Assembly (NCBI GenBank): GCA_027313705.1
Contig: DAHVDE010000090.1
Coordinates: 1 to 37,604 of the forward strand
Direction: 5' to 3'
Length of the DNA: 37,604 nucleotides
Source of the DNA: Actinomycetota bacterium
GTDB taxonomy: Bacteria > Actinomycetota > Actinomycetes > Streptosporangiales > Streptosporangiaceae
This document shows, one piece after another, positions 1-7,404 of the stretch; within the stretch, counting starts at the first letter, position 1; each line of letters starts with the position of its first letter. Position numbers and translations under genes: made by a program. Under the pieces are notes generated by a model. The model did no database searches and was not told where the DNA came from. It worked only from the letters and a program-made list of their open reading frames with translations.

Positions 1-524
1 AATATCGTGAAGCCGAACACAACGCTAAGCAAAGCAAAGTCTGCTGCTCCGAAGGTTGCGAAGGTCGGAATAGAACTGCCGCCGAAGTGCTGTTGCCACA
101 GCAGGAGGAATGGCTTAGTAACCTGGCCAGGGTAATGCGCGAGTTCATTACTGTATTCAATGCTTGCCCAGGCCAGCGCCAGCCAGGTAATCAGCAGTGG
201 CATCACGGCCAGGGTGTTGCGCGCCGCGTGCAGCAGGTGCACCCGGCGACTCCGCTTCGCCGTGAATTCCTCGATCGTGCGCTCACGATCGAGGCGGCGC
301 TCAAGCACGGCGAAGTCAACCTGGTCCGCGTCCTCGTCGATCCGCCTGAGCCTGGTCACTTCCTGCTCCGTGCCTGCCTTCTCGAGCATGGAGCAGATCT
401 CGTCAAGACTTTCCGCAGCTCGCTGACCGGGCGGGCCAAGGCTTCTCAGTCTCGCGAACGAGCCGCTCGGCTGGGCAACGGGTTCGCTCCGCTCATTGGC
501 GGGGGTTTCGGTTTGAGCTGTCAT
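1..524 (-). CDS. Membrane protein of unknown function, 5' part only (runs off left edge)
   Basis: An open frame reads leftward from an ATG at 522-524 to the window edge without a stop, giving about 174 residues of an incomplete protein. A purine-rich AAGGCAG lies just upstream of the ATG. The first 110 residues are polar and charged: a Pro/Ser-rich start, then Glu/Arg/Asp-rich helix that could form a coiled coil (LEKAGTEQEVTRLRRI region). They are followed by a hydrophobic segment (NTLAVMPLLITWLALAWA) that should cross the membrane, a loop of about 35 residues, and the start of a second hydrophobic segment (FALLSVVFGFTI) at the edge. I do not recognise the family. Codon use matches neighbouring real genes, and the opposite-strand frames lack any recognisable domain. 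The same orientation as the operon at 2419-14917 leaves a functional link possible but unproven, as an ATPase gene lies between. Confidence 0.7.
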   Translation of the reverse strand, partial: MTAQTETPANERSEPVAQPSGSFARLRSLGPPGQRAAESLDEICSMLEKAGTEQEVTRLRRIDEDADQVDFAVLERRLDRERTIEEFTAKRSRRVHLLHAARNTLAVMPLLITWLALAWASIEYSNELAHYPGQVTKPFLLLWQQHFGGSSIPTFATFGAADFALLSVVFGFTI

Positions 525-935
525 CGGCTGCCTTATCTAGTTGTCTTGCGGTCGTCGCCCGCAGTGCGTGCCGAGTATGTCGTATTGGTCATAGCTTTTC
601 ATGACTCAGCGCCCTGCTCCCCCCGGCTATTTGCGGACGACACCGCAGCTGTGCTATAGGAAACGTTAGCCTCATAGCGTAGCAATTATTAGCAGCTCGG
701 CGCACTACACATCTACAGCCTGATAATGACAACTATCGTGTCAGCTGGGCTTGGATAAGGACCTGCGTGTCAGATTTCTGGCATTAATAGTTTCTAAAGA
801 GTATCGGTGCCGGACAAGGGTCGGGTCCGGCGCACTCTCGGCCCGCTTCTGGCTGCGCATCCAGCCTTGCTCGGGCTGCTGCGCTTGAAGTGGGTAGCCG
901 GGCATTTCTGGATCGCAGGCCGGTCGGGGTGATAG
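525..935. other. Intergenic region between membrane protein gene and AAA+ ATPase gene
   Basis: About 410 bases without a supportable gene. It is noticeably less GC-rich than its surroundings, especially 650-800, as expected of the promoter region for the leftward gene starting at 524. The 807-835 hairpin listed separately is the only clear structure. Small open frames here lack ribosome binding sites and recognisable protein sequence. Confidence 0.6.
807..835 (-). terminator. Possible terminator hairpin downstream of the AAA+ ATPase gene
   Basis: Arms GTGCCGGAC (807-815) and GTCCGGCGCAC (825-835) pair with a 2-nt bulge around a 9-nt loop. On the minus strand the stem is followed by a modest T-containing run (TCTTTAG). 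It lies about 100 nt beyond the stop codon of the gene ending at 936, so it could end that transcript. Strength is uncertain because the T tract is poor. Confidence 0.4.
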
Positions 936-2321
936 TCAGTGCCAGTCACAGAAGATCTCTGCCGCGGTGACGACAAGTGTGTCCAGGTCGGCGTGCTCAA
1001 CCTGCTCGCGACCGCACACGGCGTATCGCAGGGATTCGGGTTCGAGTACCAGGCCGGCAGCCTTCACCGCGAGGCCGGCCTTGACGCGTGCCGCGTTGAT
1101 GCGCTTTGACCACTTGGCCTCGCCGACGAGGAAGGGCTCGCGGGAGCGTCCGGCCAGGGCAACCGCGTCGATCTGGCTACCTCCGTCCCGCCACCATGAC
1201 CCGACGGCGACGACATCGTCGCGGCCAAGATCGCCTTCGACCGCGCGCAGGCGCAGGTGGTCACGGAAGGCTTCCTCCCAGGCGCCGCCCATGTGCTCGT
1301 CGATCGCTCCGATGACGGCGTTGATGATGCTCTTACCCAGACCGCGATCGATCTCGCCCCGGAACGGGGAGAGAACGCCCAGGAAGAAAGCCAGGAAATT
1401 GTCGGAGATACGGTAGATACGGCGGCGTGTCCGCGCTGACTCCGTCACCGGTATCAGCCGCTCGGCCAACCGCAACGTGGTCAGGTCGCGCAGCGTCCGC
1501 GTTGGGTCGATTCCCGTATTGTCGGCGATCTCATTGTGCCTGGTCCGTCCCGTCGCGATGGCTTGCAGGACCGCCTCCATGTGCTCTCCGTGGCCAGCCT
1601 CCGTTGCCAGCACAAGGTCGCCTTCAACCAGCATCCTGCCGTCAGGCGTACAGGCCAGATGCATCAGGTTGTCGCGAATCGGGGCGTTCTGGTCCCACCA
1701 CGACAGATAGAGCGGCATGCCTCCGACGACTCCGTACACGACCGCCCGGTCGGCGGGACGCAGCGAAGGCAGCATCTCAGACGCCTCGTGCGGGCGGAAC
1801 GGATGGAGTTGCATCGTCAGGTCGAAGCGGCCGTAAAGCGGCGCGCGGTACTCCTGAATGGCCTGCATTGTCCGTACGGCGGAACCGCACAAGAGCACTC
1901 GCAGTGCTGTCCGGCCGCGGGCGCGGTCAAGGAAAGCGCGCAAGATCCCCTCGATGTCCGGGACCGCAGCCGCGACCTCAGGAAACTCGTCTATCACCAC
2001 TAGCAGTGGCTCAGTCGCCGCATACCTGGCGAGGTTGTCGAACGCCTCGTCCCAGGTCTGATACGGCCGCGCGGAAAGATCTCGCAGAGCGTCAGGAACG
2101 GCCATGGACACCTGCCGGGAAAATTCCGCGAGTTCGCCAGCACCGGTTCGGTGTCCGCCCGTATAGAAGATACTTCGCCGATCCTGCGCGAATCGCTGCA
2201 GCAAGGCAGTCTTGCCTACCCGGCGTCGTCCCCAGATGAGCGCCGGCCGTGCGGCGGGACCTTCCCACCACTGCTCAAGTCGCGCCAGTTCTTCGCGTCG
2301 TCCGACGAAGCCTGCCGCCAT
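936..2321 (-). CDS. AAA+ ATPase of the archaeal-type ATPase/DUF234 family
   Basis: A 461-residue protein with an N-terminal STAND/AAA-like ATPase core and a C-terminal DUF234 part. The Walker A motif GRRRVGKT is at residues 31-38 and the Walker B motif LLVVIDEF ends with D111-E112. A winged-helix-like segment lies near residues 260-300. The C-terminus has the pattern of a PD-(D/E)XK nuclease fold: ID at 384-385, then GEAKW with E401 and K403. Members of this family are common in archaea and actinobacteria, often next to mobile or defence genes, and few have a known role. Acting as a toxin, a defence NTPase or a transposition helper are all possible. It is transcribed on its own: the preceding operon ends at 2419 and the gene has its own promoter. 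The ATG at 2321 is favoured because a -10 element sits 8 nt upstream and the motif GFVGRREEL begins 4 residues in, as is usual for the family. Confidence 0.85.
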   Translation of the reverse strand: MAAGFVGRREELARLEQWWEGPAARPALIWGRRRVGKTALLQRFAQDRRSIFYTGGHRTGAGELAEFSRQVSMAVPDALRDLSARPYQTWDEAFDNLARYAATEPLLVVIDEFPEVAAAVPDIEGILRAFLDRARGRTALRVLLCGSAVRTMQAIQEYRAPLYGRFDLTMQLHPFRPHEASEMLPSLRPADRAVVYGVVGGMPLYLSWWDQNAPIRDNLMHLACTPDGRMLVEGDLVLATEAGHGEHMEAVLQAIATGRTRHNEIADNTGIDPTRTLRDLTTLRLAERLIPVTESARTRRRIYRISDNFLAFFLGVLSPFRGEIDRGLGKSIINAVIGAIDEHMGGAWEEAFRDHLRLRAVEGDLGRDDVVAVGSWWRDGGSQIDAVALAGRSREPFLVGEAKWSKRINAARVKAGLAVKAAGLVLEPESLRYAVCGREQVEHADLDTLVVTAAEIFCDWH

Positions 2322-2327
2322 GACGAC

Positions 2328-2335
2328 ATTCTATA
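2328..2335 (-). promoter_or_regulatory. -10 element of a probable leaderless promoter for the AAA+ ATPase gene
   Basis: Reading the minus strand, TATAGAAT ends only 6-8 nt before the ATG at 2321, so transcription would begin at or within a base or two of the start codon. No Shine-Dalgarno sequence lies in between. Leaderless mRNAs are frequent in actinobacteria. No good -35 hexamer is visible at 17-18 nt; instead the phased CCGACA repeats occupy that space. Confidence 0.5.
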
Positions 2336-2386
2336 CCGACAGCCATGTCGCCGACACCTGCGTAGCCGACACCTGCGTCGGCGACA
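2336..2386. repeat. 15-bp phased repeat with a flanking 10-bp inverted repeat
   Basis: The hexamer CCGACA occurs at 2336, 2351 and 2366, with GCGACA at 2381: four hits with an exact 15-bp period. The middle two belong to a longer direct repeat, GCCGACACCTGCGT. The outer ends also form a perfect inverted repeat, TGTCGCCGAC (2346-2355) with GTCGGCGACA (2377-2386). The array abuts the -10 of the AAA+ ATPase gene and lies 33 nt beyond the stop of the six-gene operon, so it could act as an operator, as the operon terminator, or both. Confidence 0.6.
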
Positions 2387-2418
2387 GGATGCCGGCGAGG
2401 ATACTCGGCAGGGTCAGG

Positions 2419-4344
2419 CTAACCGCGCCCGCGAAAATTGAACCAGCCGCCGCGATTAGGCTCACTGACATGAGGTGGCGCGGTGATATTATACCAGAAT
2501 TCACCTAGATCATTCGCAAGCATCCAGCGATAGGCTAGCCGCTGCTGGATGATCTCCATCATCTTCCATGAACTGTCGTCTCCTGACTGCCTCGCCGCCG
2601 CGAGTAGGCCGGCAATCACAAAGGGCTCTGCTTCGTCCGCCCATTCAGCGACCCTGCCGGTAACTTCGGGGAGATCAAGGTCTTGAATGATGACGATCTC
2701 AAAGATTCCGGCCAGAATGTCTATCAGGGCGTCTGGATGCGATCTGGCGCTTATCTTTGAGTACCAGCCAGGCTTTGAAATCTCGCGGCGCGACAAGCGG
2801 CGGTCATCGTAGTCGGGCAGGCTCCGCTCATCGAGTATGTCGCGCACTATTTCGTGAAACTGTTCCTGGCTCTCGGCTTCAGGCAGGTTCTTCAGCAAGA
2901 CGCTGACGGCAAGCCGGCGGCCGGCGGACTGGTGCCGCTGGCTTCTCTCCGGCTCAGGTTCTGGCCCCTCATGGGCATAGCGCTCCGTTTGCTCCCGCAG
3001 AGCATCCGCCGACCTGTGCTTGCCTGCCGATTCCTGCCACTCCGCGAAGACGGGATCGACCATGCGGTCCTGGCCTGGCGTATAGCGCGGCCAAGGCGAC
3101 CGAATTGGCTGATGCGGTGTGAACTGCTCGTCGTCGAAGGCATCTTCGGTTTCTTCGCGATATTCCGGCTGGAGATCGGCCGGCTCGGGTTCGAAAGGCC
3201 CGGGTTCAAGTTCGACAGGTTCTGGCCCGGGCTCGACCTGTACGGGCTCGATGCTGACGGGTTCGATCAGTACGGGATCGATCCGCATCGGCTCGGACTT
3301 CGGTTCCCAGCGGCCACGCCATTCGCGGTCAGGCAGCAGCGCCTTGCCTGGCTGCACCGGACCGGGCGGCGTGGCTGGCGATCGCTTGGCACGCAGTTCC
3401 TCGTAGATTCTGCTGATCCGCGGCTGCGCCGATTTGTCTGCGCCTTGCCAGCTCTCGACGAGCCGTCTCAGTCCGTCTCCGCCGACTTCGTGATACTCGG
3501 CAAGCAGCCAGGCCGCGAGTTCGACGTACTCCTTGACCTCGCTGCGTTCAGGCGGGTTCGGCTCGAAAAGGCGGAGCTTGAGCTCCTTTCTCGGCCTGGC
3601 GACCGGTCTGGGGGTGTGCTGAGCCTGGCGGAACAAGATTTCCGGCATCGTGCCCGGGTCGACGTCACCGAGTGGCAACTCGAAAGTAGAGAACGACCAG
3701 CCGCGGCCACCGGAGCCGAGCACCGGCCGCACCGTGCGCCACAGGCCCCAGAGCAGCAGGCAGGGCAGGCCTTTGCCCGGCGGCTTGAGTATGTCCGCGT
3801 CAGGCAGGTGCACGGCGATCGGCGTGCGTGAGTCGGCGAGCGCGGCGGCGATGACCTGGAGCAGGCAATTCTGCTGGGCGGCCGCTGCCTGATCAAGACC
3901 TGGCGCCTGCTCGCGAGCGAGCCTGGTCAGGGCGCTGGCAGGCACGGTCGCGAGGTCGGCGTCCGTGGCCACCGCGCCCGGCGGTGGTCCAGTCCACCCG
4001 GGCAGGCCGGTGTGGCATAGCGCGATGGCGACTTCAGGGGTCAACTGGTCCACCTGGCCGGCGAGTACTCGCGATACCAGCGGCCGCCCTCGGCTGCCAT
4101 CGGCACGCTCGGCGGTCTGCCTGTCCTCATAGCGCCAGGCAATCGCGGCCCTGCCGTTCGGCTGGACCTGATAGCACACGCTTTCGCCCAGGCCATCGGC
4201 ATGGGGGTGCCGCACCCAGGCCCTGACCCAGGAGTCCCAGCCCCTGAGCGAGTCGGGCGACATCGTGCTCGCGATCGGTGACAGGTCACGCCGGTCGTGC
4301 CAGCGGTACTCAATCTGATGGATGATGTCCTGCGCTTCTGTCAC
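2419..4344 (-). CDS. GAP1-like GTPase-associated protein (predicted)
   Basis: A 641-residue cytosolic protein and the last gene of the six-gene operon. Its GTG start is one base past the GTPase stop (TGAGGTG arrangement), so translation is probably coupled. The N-terminus opens with HQIEYRWHDR, a Q-h-x-Y pattern also seen at the start of the preceding GTPase protein, and typical in my recollection of GAP1 (GTPase-associated protein 1) N-terminal domains. The first 330 residues look globular. Residues about 345-400 form a low-complexity linker rich in Glu-Pro pairs (IEPVSIEPVQVEPGPEP), then comes a charged stretch and a compact helical C-terminal domain rich in Trp, Leu and Ile (about 480-641). 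GAP1 proteins occur beside TRAFAC-type GTPases and are predicted to regulate or partner them. No enzymatic motif is visible. The role is inferred from context and from weak N-terminal resemblance. Confidence 0.6.
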   Translation of the reverse strand: MTEAQDIIHQIEYRWHDRRDLSPIASTMSPDSLRGWDSWVRAWVRHPHADGLGESVCYQVQPNGRAAIAWRYEDRQTAERADGSRGRPLVSRVLAGQVDQLTPEVAIALCHTGLPGWTGPPPGAVATDADLATVPASALTRLAREQAPGLDQAAAAQQNCLLQVIAAALADSRTPIAVHLPDADILKPPGKGLPCLLLWGLWRTVRPVLGSGGRGWSFSTFELPLGDVDPGTMPEILFRQAQHTPRPVARPRKELKLRLFEPNPPERSEVKEYVELAAWLLAEYHEVGGDGLRRLVESWQGADKSAQPRISRIYEELRAKRSPATPPGPVQPGKALLPDREWRGRWEPKSEPMRIDPVLIEPVSIEPVQVEPGPEPVELEPGPFEPEPADLQPEYREETEDAFDDEQFTPHQPIRSPWPRYTPGQDRMVDPVFAEWQESAGKHRSADALREQTERYAHEGPEPEPERSQRHQSAGRRLAVSVLLKNLPEAESQEQFHEIVRDILDERSLPDYDDRRLSRREISKPGWYSKISARSHPDALIDILAGIFEIVIIQDLDLPEVTGRVAEWADEAEPFVIAGLLAAARQSGDDSSWKMMEIIQQRLAYRWMLANDLGEFWYNITAPPHVSEPNRGGWFNFRGRG

Positions 4345-4345
4345 C

Positions 4346-6265
4346 TCAAACCCCCACTTGCTCTGCTTGCGGACCGGTCAGCACCCCCGTCATCGCCAGC
4401 ATCGCGATCAGGGGGCGCAGCACCCGGCGAGGCGTTACACCGCGCGGATACACCTCACCATTACCGGCCTCGGCGCCGCCGGTCGGCGAGGCGACATGCA
4501 TGGTGGCTTTCTGGCAGACCTCGAATGGCTCAGCCATCGTGAGCGCATTCTTTCCGTCCAGATAGGCATACACGTCGGCGCTTTCGCGGAGGAATTCGGT
4601 CGCGTCGAGTTCACGGCCCTTCAGCACCTGAGCGGACCGCAGCCATCGGTCGACCGGTTCCTCGAACCGTAGCAGGTCAGCCTTGCTCAGCACGATGGCG
4701 GCGCTCACCGGCTGACTCCTGGCACGTTTCCGCACCACGTCGAGCACGTTGCTGAACGTCTCGTCATCGACCCACTCTCCGGTAATCCTGGCGGAGTCGA
4801 CTACGAAAAACAACCCGTCGGCGATCCACAGGAAATCCGTCGTCTCATCCAGTTTAGCCAGGTCGCCGCCGGCTACATCGAAAAGCGCGACTACCCGCTC
4901 GGTGCCGCCGTTTCCTTTGATGAGAAAAGCGTCGGCGAACTCGACGATGCCTTCACGGGTGCCGGGAAGCACCTTGCCTTGCATGAGCGGGGTCACCCAG
5001 TTGTCCAGGTAACGCCGGTGCAAAGCGAGGTCGAGCGGGCTGCTCGAGATGCCGATTTTCGCTAGCTCGCGCTCGGCGACCGCGCCGACCATGGATGCGA
5101 GCAGATGGGACTTGCCTGACTTGGTCAACCCGATGAAACCCAGGACAACTGGCGAGCCGAAGTGGCCGTAGTCGGCAGGCAGATAGTGCGGCCCGATGCG
5201 CGCCTCACCCGGCGCTGAATCACATTTCACGCTGGTGGCGTGCAAGGCCTTTTCGAGCTGGAGGCTATTGAGGTCGGCCGGAATGGTGACTTCGATATAT
5301 TTTTCCGAGGTGGCATCCCAGCGCCAGTAGCCAAGCGAGTTCCAGCCCTCGATCTCGTGCAGGCACATCGGGCACCTGACGGTTTCTCCGCTTTTCTCTC
5401 GCCTGACCCGCCTGCCCGGTTCCGTCCGGGGCCAGGCCGGCCCGGGCGAAGTGGTCTCCCCGCCTGCTCCGAGCACGGGCAGCAGGTCAAGCAGGCGCTT
5501 GATCCGGCTGGCGTGATCTGCTGGCTCGAGCATTCCTTGCCTGACCAGTAGTTCCCGCAGCGCACCCGGATCGTCGGTGAATTTAGCGGCCAGTGTCTCG
5601 GCGAGCCTGATGAACCCGGAATCGGGCGGAACCACCGCGGCCAGGTCAGGCCGAAAACCTACGAAGAGTCCGGGAGTCTCCGCTTCGTGCCTGGTAGAAG
5701 ACATATATGTAAGGAAAGAGACCGGGGTAGCGTCGCCGATCATGTCCAGGATGCTGAGCAATCCCCACATCACGGCCTCTGGCACCAGCGAGCCCGTCCA
5801 CGGCATCGTGACCCGGCGTTCGCCGCGCAGTGCGTGCGCGAGCAGCGGCACCAGTTGCCCGATGGCGTCCGCCGAGCGCGCTCTCGACTCCATCGCGTCG
5901 CGCCCCGAGCCTCGTTCTGTGGTGGCGAGAGGTAGCTGCGCCTGCGACTGGAATGGCGCGGACTGGTCGGGGTTGACCAGTTCAAGCGCATACCGGCCGG
6001 TGAGCAGGTCAGCCGCGCCTGCGAGTACCTTGGCGGTTTCCCAGTCGTAGTGGGACATGGGTTCTGCGTACCAGCGGATAAACGCCGCCTCGGTTCCGAA
6101 ATTGAGATAGGCGCGCGACTCCGGCTTGCCGACCCGCAGCCAGGGTTCGAGACGACGCCACCATAGATCGCTGGCCGCCTGGTCGGGCAGGGAGGTAGCG
6201 GTTTCGAAGATCATGCCGCTGCTGCCCGTGCGGGCCTGGTAAGTGATCTGATCGACGGTCCTCAT
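4346..6265 (-). CDS. TRAFAC-type GTPase with GAP1-like N-terminal region
   Basis: A 639-residue protein with two halves. Residues 1-240 begin DQITYQARTGSSG and resemble GAP1 N-terminal domains. A CPMC pair near residue 298 may be half of a small zinc site. The GTPase domain follows: a P-loop GLTKSGKS near 378-385, a G3 motif DVAGG near 462 and a G4 motif SKAD near 526, where SKxD replaces the usual NKxD. This set fits the double-GTPase/TRAFAC group found with GAP1 proteins in actinobacteria. The protein has no convincing membrane segment, so it should be cytosolic. Its ATG overlaps the stop of the pseudokinase gene (ATGA), and the next gene begins one base after its stop. The likely role is a nucleotide-dependent switch for the neighbouring proteins. 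GTP preference rests on the G4 lysine and aspartate and has not been tested. Confidence 0.78.
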   Translation of the reverse strand: MRTVDQITYQARTGSSGMIFETATSLPDQAASDLWWRRLEPWLRVGKPESRAYLNFGTEAAFIRWYAEPMSHYDWETAKVLAGAADLLTGRYALELVNPDQSAPFQSQAQLPLATTERGSGRDAMESRARSADAIGQLVPLLAHALRGERRVTMPWTGSLVPEAVMWGLLSILDMIGDATPVSFLTYMSSTRHEAETPGLFVGFRPDLAAVVPPDSGFIRLAETLAAKFTDDPGALRELLVRQGMLEPADHASRIKRLLDLLPVLGAGGETTSPGPAWPRTEPGRRVRREKSGETVRCPMCLHEIEGWNSLGYWRWDATSEKYIEVTIPADLNSLQLEKALHATSVKCDSAPGEARIGPHYLPADYGHFGSPVVLGFIGLTKSGKSHLLASMVGAVAERELAKIGISSSPLDLALHRRYLDNWVTPLMQGKVLPGTREGIVEFADAFLIKGNGGTERVVALFDVAGGDLAKLDETTDFLWIADGLFFVVDSARITGEWVDDETFSNVLDVVRKRARSQPVSAAIVLSKADLLRFEEPVDRWLRSAQVLKGRELDATEFLRESADVYAYLDGKNALTMAEPFEVCQKATMHVASPTGGAEAGNGEVYPRGVTPRRVLRPLIAMLAMTGVLTGPQAEQVGV

Positions 6266-7404
6266 GAGCCACCGCGCCTCCGCTTGAATCTCGCCCCTCC
6301 GGCAGGTGAGTCGCCCGCCTGGACCGCCTGATCCATGTCGTCATCGGCACGCTCGGGCAGGTAGGCCGAACTGCGGACGGCGGTGTGGTCGACGGCGGTG
6401 TGGTCGACGGTGGTGTGGTCGACGGTGGTCTGCCAGGCTGCTTGACGCCCGCCGTTCACAGGCGTTGCCCGGTTGCTGGCGTGGCCGCCCATCCAGTCGA
6501 GGTCCGCGTTGAAGTCGGGCGGCACCGCGGTACCTGGGTGCTTGCGTTCCCGCACATCGAGGAAGTTCGCGCGGCCGGCAGTCAGCCGGTCGCTCCGCCG
6601 CGTCGCGCTCGGTATGTTGACCCGTTGCCCCAGGCCATCCTCGAGCAACTCCCGCGCGGTCGGCCGTTCTTCCACCGGGCCGAACACCCGGTTGAACATG
6701 CCGCGGAACATCGCGTCGACGTCGGCGAACTGGCTGCGGTTGCGGAGCTCTTCCCCTTGGTTCCTGACAAAGAAGATCAGGCGGCCCGCGGCCCAGATGT
6801 CGTCACGGGGACCGACGATGCCTGTGCAGCTGCCAGAGCGCAACTCGCTCGGCACCCAGCCGTCGTAGCCCTTGAGCTCGCTCCTCGGAACCCCGAAGAT
6901 CGTGCTGCGGCTGAAGTCCGTGATCAGCACGCCGCGTCCTGGATCCCAGAGCACCGTGTCCTGGCTGATCATCCGGTGGGCGAGGCCGGCTGCCGCGATC
7001 CAGCACAGGCCGGTGAGCAAACCGGTCAAGAACACGTCGAACTCCTCGTCGCCCAGGTAGGGGCCCGCGTCACGCAGCGGGCGACCACGATAAGGCTCGA
7101 ACAGCGCAAAAGGGTCTGCCGAGTTCGCCTCGTCGCCGTACAACTTCGCTACCTGCGCGGGGTAGCTCCAGTCGGCCAGTTCATGCAGCTGGCGCCCGGC
7201 CAGGATCTCGTTGTCGAGCCGTTCGTAGCCTTCCCGTCGCTGCTGACCGCCGACCGGCCGGTGCTGACGCAGCTCAAGGCCGTCGTCGAAGCGCACGTCC
7301 CTGGCCAGCAGGAAGTTCCTGGCCGGCTCGTCGGCACCGTACAAGGAAACATCCCGTGTCACCTGTTCGCCGGTGACCAGCCTGAAGGTCAGCTGCTCAG
7401 GCAT
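6262..7404 (-). CDS. Protein kinase-like protein, predicted pseudokinase
   Basis: 380 residues with a protein kinase C-lobe pattern but altered catalytic residues. The catalytic loop reads HRMISQDT (residues 143-150), where active kinases have HRDLKPEN; the catalytic Asp, Lys and Asn positions are Met, Ser and Thr. The metal-binding DFG motif reads DFS (163-165). A VPSEL segment follows where the APE motif would sit, then DDIWAAGRLIFFV, typical of helix F. The N-lobe is short and lacks an obvious VAIK lysine. Binding without phosphotransfer is therefore the likeliest behaviour. The C-terminal 60 residues are disordered and contain TVDH repeats encoded by a 15-bp DNA repeat. The gene starts within TAATG, overlapping the previous stop, and ends in ATGA with the GTPase gene, so it is tightly coupled to both. 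It may be a scaffold or nucleotide sensor. Confidence 0.72.
   Translation of the reverse strand: MPEQLTFRLVTGEQVTRDVSLYGADEPARNFLLARDVRFDDGLELRQHRPVGGQQRREGYERLDNEILAGRQLHELADWSYPAQVAKLYGDEANSADPFALFEPYRGRPLRDAGPYLGDEEFDVFLTGLLTGLCWIAAAGLAHRMISQDTVLWDPGRGVLITDFSRSTIFGVPRSELKGYDGWVPSELRSGSCTGIVGPRDDIWAAGRLIFFVRNQGEELRNRSQFADVDAMFRGMFNRVFGPVEERPTARELLEDGLGQRVNIPSATRRSDRLTAGRANFLDVRERKHPGTAVPPDFNADLDWMGGHASNRATPVNGGRQAAWQTTVDHTTVDHTAVDHTAVRSSAYLPERADDDMDQAVQAGDSPAGGARFKRRRGGS
6371..6430. repeat. 15-bp tandem repeat inside the pseudokinase gene
   Basis: Three nearly identical units (TGGTCGACGGYGGTG) occupy 6386-6400, 6401-6415 and 6416-6430, preceded by a diverged fourth at 6371-6385. Being a multiple of three, the array keeps frame and encodes a TVDHT/TAVDH pentapeptide repeat in the disordered tail. 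Copy number could vary between strains by slippage without breaking the gene. Confidence 0.85.

Noticed and set aside
794-1000. Small minus-strand frame overlapping the ATPase 3' end
   Set aside because: Different frame of the ATPase coding end, composition not protein-like.
2336-2386. CRISPR-like array
   Set aside because: Units are 15 bp with no unique spacers and no cas genes nearby.
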